Under the pieces are notes generated by a model, which made no database searches, was not told where the DNA came from, and saw nothing but the letters and a program-made list of their open reading frames with translations. 64,000 bases of DNA, from NCBI GenBank assembly GCA_031550535.1, contig JAVBOM010000002.1:124001-188000 (forward strand). Direction: 5' to 3'. Source of the DNA: Avichristensenella sp031550535. Its GTDB lineage: Bacteria; Bacillota; Clostridia; Christensenellales; Aristaeellaceae. A program made the translations under genes and the position numbers. Positions 59,070 to 64,000 of the stretch are shown here, one piece after another (the stretch's first letter is position 1; the number at the start of each line of letters is the position of its first letter).

Positions 59070-60122
59070 TCACAGCCCCAGCGCGCGCCGCCGGTCGCGG
59101 ATGAGCGCCAGCGCCTTGGTCCACGCGTCCTCGAAATTGGAGCAGAACAGCCGCACCGGGCCGAAGGACTCGTATGCCTCCGGCGCGAGGCCCCTCGTTT
59201 CGTACGCCCTGCGAAAGTCCGGGAGGGCGTCGCACAGCGCGTCAATCGCCCGCGGCGGCACGGGGCCACTGAACCGGTCCACCACGGGCGGATTCTCCGC
59301 GATGAGCGCGTCCGCCGCGCCGGGCCAGTTGATCGTGACACACCAGCGTCCGCCGACCAGCTCCGTGAAGTGATGCAGCCCGCGCGCGCCACCGCTGCAG
59401 CGGCCGATCGCGTAATCGCCGCCGTCCAACAGCGCGGCGATTTTCTTCGCCACGGCGACGCCTGCCTGCCAGAGATAATCCGAGGGGACCTGAGCGCCCT
59501 CGCGCGCGGCAACGCCTGCCAGATACTCGTCGAAAATGCCGGGGATGTGCGCCAGGTACATGGCCGGGAGCCGCTTGACCTCGTCCCGCGCGCGCTGGTA
59601 CATGTCCGCGCACGCGAGCGCCTGCGACACGGACATCACCTCGGTGGCCAGCACCGGCGCGCCCTCCCGCAGAAGCGTCCCGATGGCGTCCAGGCCGGTC
59701 GGGATCGCGGGAATCTTCGCCATGATGTTCGGCGCGGCGGCGCAGTGCCTCCGGGCGGCGGCGAGGATGTCGTCCACGTCGTTCTCAAAAGGATTCGCCT
59801 GGATGGTGACATACCCCTCGCGGCCGCGCGTGCGCTCGTACATCGGCAGGAACACGTCCGCGACCTCCCGCACGAGCGCGAGCTGCAGCTTCGCCTGCGC
59901 GCGGCCATCGTCCGGCTCCTTTAGCAGGATGGCGTCCAGCAGCGCCAGCGCGTGCGCGCCCGCTTCCTTATGCATCAGCATCTTGTACGCGTAGGTCGGG
60001 TTTTGCGTGCACCCGACCGCGCCGGCCTCGATCGCGAGCCTCGCCTCTATGGGGGTGACATTGTTGATCCACAGCCGGGTCGGCGTCAGCCCCGTAACCC
60101 GGTGAAAATAGCCGGTTTGCAT
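59070..60122 (-). CDS. Transaldolase-like protein
   Basis: 350 residues from ATG 60122 (GAAGG upstream). Transaldolase layout: TRLWINNVTPIEARLAIEAG, GCTQNPTYAYK (the TNP-type motif with Gln), VTIQANPFENDVDDILA, NIMAKIPAIPTGLDAIGTLL (Schiff-base Lys in AKIPA), EVMSVSQALACADMYQRARD. This is the larger, atypical transaldolase group, about 350 residues. Moves three-carbon dihydroxyacetone units and so complements the split transketolase three genes downstream. Confidence 0.82.
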   Translation of the reverse strand: MQTGYFHRVTGLTPTRLWINNVTPIEARLAIEAGAVGCTQNPTYAYKMLMHKEAGAHALALLDAILLKEPDDGRAQAKLQLALVREVADVFLPMYERTRGREGYVTIQANPFENDVDDILAAARRHCAAAPNIMAKIPAIPTGLDAIGTLLREGAPVLATEVMSVSQALACADMYQRARDEVKRLPAMYLAHIPGIFDEYLAGVAAREGAQVPSDYLWQAGVAVAKKIAALLDGGDYAIGRCSGGARGLHHFTELVGGRWCVTINWPGAADALIAENPPVVDRFSGPVPPRAIDALCDALPDFRRAYETRGLAPEAYESFGPVRLFCSNFEDAWTKALALIRDRRRALGL

Positions 60123-60272
60123 ACGCGCGCCTTCTTTCTTTTGAGTGATTTGAGTCATTTGGGTTTGATGGGAAAGCTGTTTTTCATCCTGCCGGCACGT
60201 CGCGCGCCCCTACGGATACGGGCACACCGTTCGTCACCACCCGCCGCGAAGCAGGCGACAGCCCCAGGGAGC

Positions 60273-60462
60273 CCGAGGGACCGCAGTCCCTCGGCTGCAA
60301 TCAGCCCCGGCGACATGCGCGGCGGGGCGCCGCAGATTCCGCCACCAGTCCCGCAGGACTGGTGGCGGAATCTGTACGTTTACTCAGGGCCGCCCGGAAA
60401 CGCGTGAGCGTTTCAGGCCCTGTCCTCTCCAAATCGTCAAAAACCTCAGTTTTTGACGACTC
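60273..60462. repeat. Cluster of four perfect hairpins between transaldolase and LacI genes
   Basis: Stems: CCGAGGGAC (60273-60294, loop CGCA), an 18-pair stem starting AGATTCCGCC (60334-60373, also loop CGCA), CAGGGCC with inner GAAACGC (60385-60422), and TCGTCAAAAAC overlapping the LacI stop codon (to 60462). Any of them could terminate or stabilise the LacI transcript. Confidence 0.7.
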
Positions 60463-61462
60463 TCACCGACCCCCGCTCCACCAGCGCGGTGCCCACCTCG
60501 GTCTTGACGAACTCCGGCACCGCCTGGTCGATCTTGGCGTACAGCCGCTCCACGGCCAGCATGCCCAGGCGCTCCTTCGGCACGGCGATGGTGGTCAGCG
60601 GGGGGTCAAGCAGCGCGCACAGCGGAATGTCGTCAAAGCCGACGATGGAGATATCCTCCGGCACGCGCAGGCCCATTTCCTTGAAGGCGCGAATGGCCCC
60701 GGCGGCCAGAATGTCGTTGTCGGCGAAGAACGCGGTCGGCAGTTCCGGCCCCTTCTGCAGCAGCGCGGTCATGTCGGCGCACGCGCCCTCGATGGAAGGG
60801 GTCAGCGGGAACGAGAAATCATGCCGCCTTTCCAGCCCAAACCGGCGAAATGCGTTGCGGAACCCCTGGTGCCGCTCCGAAAAGTTGACGGTGCGGACCT
60901 TGCTGGTCAGGTAGCCGATGCGCGTGTGGCCATGCTCGGCCAGATACCGAACGGCCAGGAACGCGCCCTGCGCATTGTTGATGGTCACGCAATCCAGCGG
61001 CAGGTGCTCGTAGTACGCGTCCAGCACGACGAGCGGCGCGTCCACGGTCAGAAAGTCCTCAATGCCGGCGGGCGTCAGCTCCGTCGCCAGCAGAATGACG
61101 CCGCGGCACTTGGCGGCGTTCAGGCTGGCCAGCTTCTGCCGGATGTTGTCCTCGGCATGGACGTAGGTAATCATCAGCCGCGCGCCGAACTGGTTCGCCC
61201 GGTTTTCGACGCCCTGCATCATCATGGAGAAGAACGACGTGTCCAGCCCCGCGGTCGCCCGCTGCTTGAAGATGACGAAATGGATCGCGTGCGAGGGCGG
61301 CTGCGCGCGCTGGGATACCTTGGCATAGCCGAGCGAGCGCACCGCTTCCAGCACGCGCGCGCGCGTTTCTTCATTGACGCCGGGCCGGTTGTTGATCGCC
61401 AGCGAAACGGTCGCGGGCGACAGGCCGAGCGCCTCGGCGATGTCCTTGACTCGAATGGCCAC
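60446..61462 (-). CDS. LacI-family transcriptional regulator
   Basis: 338 residues from GTG 61462, directly abutting the upstream stop. N-terminal HTH VKDIAEALGLSPATVSLAIN with the hinge NNRPGVNEETRARVLEAVRS, then a sugar-binding domain (NIRQKLASLNAAKCRGVILL, YLAEHGHTRIGYLTSKV, ADNDILAAGAIRAFKEMGLR, DISIVGFDDIPLCALLDPPL). Likely represses this sugar cluster in the absence of its ligand. Ends in a hairpin that overlaps the stop codon. Confidence 0.93.
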   Translation of the reverse strand: MAIRVKDIAEALGLSPATVSLAINNRPGVNEETRARVLEAVRSLGYAKVSQRAQPPSHAIHFVIFKQRATAGLDTSFFSMMMQGVENRANQFGARLMITYVHAEDNIRQKLASLNAAKCRGVILLATELTPAGIEDFLTVDAPLVVLDAYYEHLPLDCVTINNAQGAFLAVRYLAEHGHTRIGYLTSKVRTVNFSERHQGFRNAFRRFGLERRHDFSFPLTPSIEGACADMTALLQKGPELPTAFFADNDILAAGAIRAFKEMGLRVPEDISIVGFDDIPLCALLDPPLTTIAVPKERLGMLAVERLYAKIDQAVPEFVKTEVGTALVERGSVRVVKN

Positions 61463-62122
61463 TTACTCAGGATACCTCCCCGCAATCTCGTTCAGACACG
61501 GCTCCGGGCTCGCGATCACAGGGATGGAAACCAGCGCGGCGAGCGCGCGCTCCATCCGCATCATCGACGCCTGCGCCAGCACGACGCACGCCGCGCCGTT
61601 TGCCGCGAGCGCGGTCACGGTATCCCGGATCAGCGCGTCGTGCTTCTCGGGCGCGCCGGAAATCAGCGCCTGGTACGCGCCTTCCGCCAGCCCGCTGATG
61701 ACGTCGATTTCGCGCCCCTCATCCGCTGCCACGGCCTTCAGCAGCCGCGCGGTCGGGTCCAGCGTGGTCGGCAGTGTCGCCACGACGGCGATTTTCCGGT
61801 GCGAACGCACGGCCTGCCGCGCCATCGCCTCGTCAATGCGCACGATCGGCGTGGAGACGAGCTTTTGCCCCTCGGCCACCAGATCGCCCACGGACGAGCA
61901 TGTGTTCAGGATCACGTCCGCGCCCATCTGCTCGGCGCAGCGGTAGTACGTCAGCATGCGGTCACGCACGCTGCCCGTCACTTCACCGGCCTTGACACAC
62001 GCGCCGATGATCGCGTCGTCCACAATGCTGACCAGATGAAAGTGCGGCAGAATCGCGTTAATCTTCGCCTGCAGCGGATCGAGCAAGCCCTTGCCCGTAA
62101 AGATGGCAACCATCCGTTTCAT
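61463..62122 (-). CDS. Aspartate/glutamate racemase-superfamily protein
   Basis: 219 residues from ATG 62122 (AAGGGGTGA). Asp/Glu racemase fold with two Cys positions: ADVILNTCSSVGDL (first Cys, ~74) and ACVVLAQASMMRME where the second catalytic Cys is replaced by Gln-Ala. A single-Cys arrangement makes racemisation doubtful; decarboxylase or isomerase relatives (maleate isomerase, AMDase) also vary here. The gene precedes lacI with no gap, which suggests a role in handling a sugar-derived acid, but the substrate is unknown. Confidence 0.7.
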   Translation of the reverse strand: MKRMVAIFTGKGLLDPLQAKINAILPHFHLVSIVDDAIIGACVKAGEVTGSVRDRMLTYYRCAEQMGADVILNTCSSVGDLVAEGQKLVSTPIVRIDEAMARQAVRSHRKIAVVATLPTTLDPTARLLKAVAADEGREIDVISGLAEGAYQALISGAPEKHDALIRDTVTALAANGAACVVLAQASMMRMERALAALVSIPVIASPEPCLNEIAGRYPE

Positions 62123-62148
62123 GGTGATTCACCCCTTCTGCTGTTTCC

Positions 62149-62177
62149 ATACTAACAAGCAAAACCCAGGCAGTCAA
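62149..62177 (-). promoter_or_regulatory. Promoter before racemase-LacI genes
   Basis: On the minus strand TTGACT, 17 bases, TAGTAT, 27 bases before the racemase start. Confidence 0.65.
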
Positions 62178-62210
62178 GACAAAGCTTTAATTGAAATTTA
62201 GGCGCGTTGT

Positions 62211-63635
62211 TTAATCCTTATCAACCCGCAGCGCCCACGCGTGCTCGCACGGCAATTCCGCCGGCAGCGTCACGGTCAGCGCCTCCGCATCCTGTGCGAA
62301 CGGCAGCGGCGCGCCGTGCCCGAGCAGGGACACACGCCCTATGTTCGGCAACCGCTCCCCGGACAGCGCGCGGATGGAAAGCTGCCCGCCGTCCGGCCTG
62401 CCCAGCGCGATGGCGTAGACCGCGCCGTCTTTTTGCGTAAACCGGAAGTCCTTCGCGGTAAAGGCGTTGCCCCGGATGTCCGCCTCGCCGCCCGCCTTTA
62501 CCTGGTCGTTGATGCGCGCCACGTCGTAGTCCTCGTCCTGCACGCCCGTCGGGCCTTCCGCCGCGATGTTCCACGGACGCGTGCCATAGATCGCCTCGCC
62601 GTTCACGCGCAGCCAATCCCCGATGGCGAAAAGCTCGCGCCGCGCGTCCGGGTGGAAACCGCCCTCGGTCGTCGGCCCGACGTTCAGCAGCAGGGTGCCG
62701 TTTTTCGACACGACATCGCAGAGCTGGTGGATGACATCGCGCGCGGGCCGGTATTTTGGCGCCTGCACGATGCACCAGGTGACGTTGTCCTCCAGCCGGT
62801 CGTCCGTCTGCCACGTGAACGGCTTGGGCTGGGAGAAGCTGCCGCGCTCGATGTCGCGGACGCCCGTGCCCTCCGGGAAGTCGACCTGCTTGTACGTGAG
62901 GACACCGTCCGGTTTGGCGCCCCGGAAATGCCGCGCCATGTCCAGCTTGTACGATTCCTTGATGATGTTCGCACGGCTGTCGAAGTACACGATGTCCGGC
63001 CCGTACTGGTCGACGACCTCGATTATCTTGTCGCGCCACGTGGCGCAGAAGGGGTCGTCCGGCAGGCGGTACGGCGCGTAGCGGTTCGTCTCCAGCGGCA
63101 GCGCGGGGCCGTAGAAGATTTCATTTTCCGGCGCGTACACGTCAGCCTCGTTGTCGGTGGACATGAACCACCCCCAGAGCCAGTGGTGGTGGAACGTCGC
63201 CAGCACCTTGACACCGCGCCTGCGCAGCGCCGCCGCGCACTCGCCGAACACGTCGCGTTTCGGCCCGTAGGCCACGCTGTTGACGGGGTTCACGCGGCTG
63301 TTCCACAGGGAGAAGTTGTCGCAGTGCTCGGCGACCGGTCCGGCATACTTCGCGCCCGCGCGGACGGTCAGCTCCGCCCATTCCTCGGGATCGAACGCCT
63401 CGCCCTTGAGCATCGGGTAGAAGTCCTTGTACCCGAAATCCTTCAGCGGGCCGTAGGTTTCGACATGATGCTTGCTCTGCAGCAACTCCTTGCAGTACAT
63501 GTTGCGGGAATACCACTCGTTTTGAAACGCGGGCACGCTGTACGGCCCCCAATGGAAGAAAAGGCCGAATTTCAGGTCCCGGTACCAGTCCGGCGTCTCC
63601 TGGGCAAGGCTCGTCCAATCGGCTTGCGGGTTCAT
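62211..63635 (-). CDS. Alpha-L-fucosidase, GH29
   Basis: 474 residues from ATG 63635 (GGAGGACGAACC). GH29 signatures: WYRDLKFGLFFHWGPYSVPA, GAKYAGPVAEHCDNFSLWNS, VKVLATFHHHWLWGWF, GPDIVYFDSRANI with the nucleophile Asp, and NGTLLLNVGPTTEGGFHPDA. The enzyme removes alpha-L-fucose from glycans. There is no signal peptide, so it acts on imported oligosaccharides in the cytoplasm. Fucose released could feed an isomerase-kinase-aldolase route such as that at 17-25 kb. The C-terminal ~90 residues form the usual beta-sandwich. Confidence 0.92.
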   Translation of the reverse strand: MNPQADWTSLAQETPDWYRDLKFGLFFHWGPYSVPAFQNEWYSRNMYCKELLQSKHHVETYGPLKDFGYKDFYPMLKGEAFDPEEWAELTVRAGAKYAGPVAEHCDNFSLWNSRVNPVNSVAYGPKRDVFGECAAALRRRGVKVLATFHHHWLWGWFMSTDNEADVYAPENEIFYGPALPLETNRYAPYRLPDDPFCATWRDKIIEVVDQYGPDIVYFDSRANIIKESYKLDMARHFRGAKPDGVLTYKQVDFPEGTGVRDIERGSFSQPKPFTWQTDDRLEDNVTWCIVQAPKYRPARDVIHQLCDVVSKNGTLLLNVGPTTEGGFHPDARRELFAIGDWLRVNGEAIYGTRPWNIAAEGPTGVQDEDYDVARINDQVKAGGEADIRGNAFTAKDFRFTQKDGAVYAIALGRPDGGQLSIRALSGERLPNIGRVSLLGHGAPLPFAQDAEALTVTLPAELPCEHAWALRVDKD

Positions 63636-63666
63636 GGTTCGTCCTCCTCGTGAGAATTCTTACGTA

Positions 63667-63727
63667 GACGGCGGCGCTGATTCGGAGGATTGGGCGCCAT
63701 AAGAGGATTTCGCAAGAAATCCTTACC
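63667..63727 (-). repeat. R1 element copy F, supplies stop codon
   Basis: Full 60-bp R1 in minus orientation, located in the 87-base gap between the partial gene and the fucosidase. Its G-TAA-GGATT end provides the stop codon of the upstream gene. Confidence 0.8.
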
Positions 63728-64000
63728 GTTTTTCAAAGGTGACCGGCACCTGGTAGAACGCGAGCGGCGGCAGGTATGTCACGCTGTCCAGCGGCGGCGT
63801 GCGCGTCGGGTTCGCTTGCCACGCGAAGGAAACGGCGGCATCGCGTTCCGGTGCGCGGGCGAGCGTCAGCAGCAGTTCGCCCGGGCGGTTTCGGTCCACC
63901 ATGAGGGATTCAACGGCGATTTCTCCGGCAGCGTCGCGGACGGTGAAGCCAGCATGCGCGGGGTCCGCGTCCGGCAGCGTCAGCGCGGCGGCGTGATCGA
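63723..64000 (-). CDS. Partial gene, C-terminal end only
   Basis: The last 92 codons of a protein that begins beyond the right edge. The segment is beta-rich (FTVRDAAGEIAVESLMVDRN, LPPLAFYQVPVTFEKR at the end) and has no catalytic motif, so it could be the C-terminal sandwich of a glycoside hydrolase or esterase, in keeping with the fucosidase gene downstream. The stop codon TAA is part of R1 copy F. Confidence 0.6.
   Translation of the reverse strand, partial: DHAAALTLPDADPAHAGFTVRDAAGEIAVESLMVDRNRPGELLLTLARAPERDAAVSFAWQANPTRTPPLDSVTYLPPLAFYQVPVTFEKR

Noticed and set aside
60362..62155. A 597-codon plus-strand frame opposite lacI and the racemase gene
   Set aside because: Antisense shadow; the minus-strand LacI protein is unmistakable.
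1..64000. rRNA, tRNA, known riboswitch and replication-origin signals
   Set aside because: None was recognised on either strand by reading; a covariance-model search would be needed to exclude weak ones.

Overview
The window is GC-rich chromosomal DNA from a low-GC-phylum relative with unusually high GC, most likely a Clostridia-type member of the Bacillota. The evidence is gene content rather than a marker gene: AGGAGG-type ribosome sites, sigma-A promoters, GHKL and YesM/YesN-type two-component systems, split transketolase, IolB, RpiR and RbsABC-type sugar import. No rRNA or tRNA gene was seen. The sugar-catabolic and fucosidase genes suit a gut or rumen fermenter, but that is inference.

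1-11.3 kb is a prophage remnant, mostly on the minus strand. It holds a collagen-like/His-x-His tail fibre, a SLOG protein, small secreted or membrane accessory proteins, a repressor with its promoter, a HigBA/RelE-type toxin-antitoxin pair, a coiled-coil tail protein, a large virion protein with a probable frameshift at its 5' end, and an in-frame fusion of a DNA-polymerase 3'-5' exonuclease domain to an N-terminally truncated N4-gp56-type major capsid protein. 11.4-17.1 kb is a more AT-rich defence island: a controller-like XRE protein, a C5 methyltransferase, an Eco29kI-like GIY-YIG endonuclease, a Vsr-like nuclease, and a Sir2-HerA pair.

17.2-28.0 kb is one long plus-strand catabolic operon: fucose-isomerase-like protein, class II aldolase, PfkB kinase, GlcD-like flavoprotein, Fe-S partner, FGGY kinase, EtfBA, IolB and an RpiR regulator. 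28.2-31.8 kb encodes a two-gene ABC exporter. 32-35 kb has a PNPOx-like protein, a DUF3781/immunity-like fusion and a Wzc-type tyrosine kinase. 35.1-38.7 kb is an RbsABC-type sugar importer. Divergent from it (38.9-43.1 kb) is a response regulator, a sensor kinase and a catalytically dead RbsA-like double ABC ATPase, translationally coupled to the kinase. 43.3-55.1 kb holds a hybrid histidine kinase, a four-gene GyrI/BtrH-like cluster, a secreted helical protein, a receiver protein, a GHKL kinase, a DEAD-box helicase with a leader terminator, and a Ser/Thr-kinase-like protein. 55.2-64 kb is a minus-strand carbohydrate cluster: two TIM-barrel isomerases, split transketolase, transaldolase, LacI regulator, racemase-like protein, GH29 alpha-L-fucosidase and a partial gene.

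The most striking non-gene signal is a dispersed 60-bp palindromic element, called R1 here (six full copies, one 5'-truncated copy, one half copy). All full copies are exactly 60 bp and keep the same 20-codon open frame. One lies in frame inside the class II aldolase, two supply stop codons, and two give short new C-terminal tails. A second, larger inverted-repeat element (R2, three copies) lies between convergent genes, and one R2 copy is interrupted by an R1 copy.
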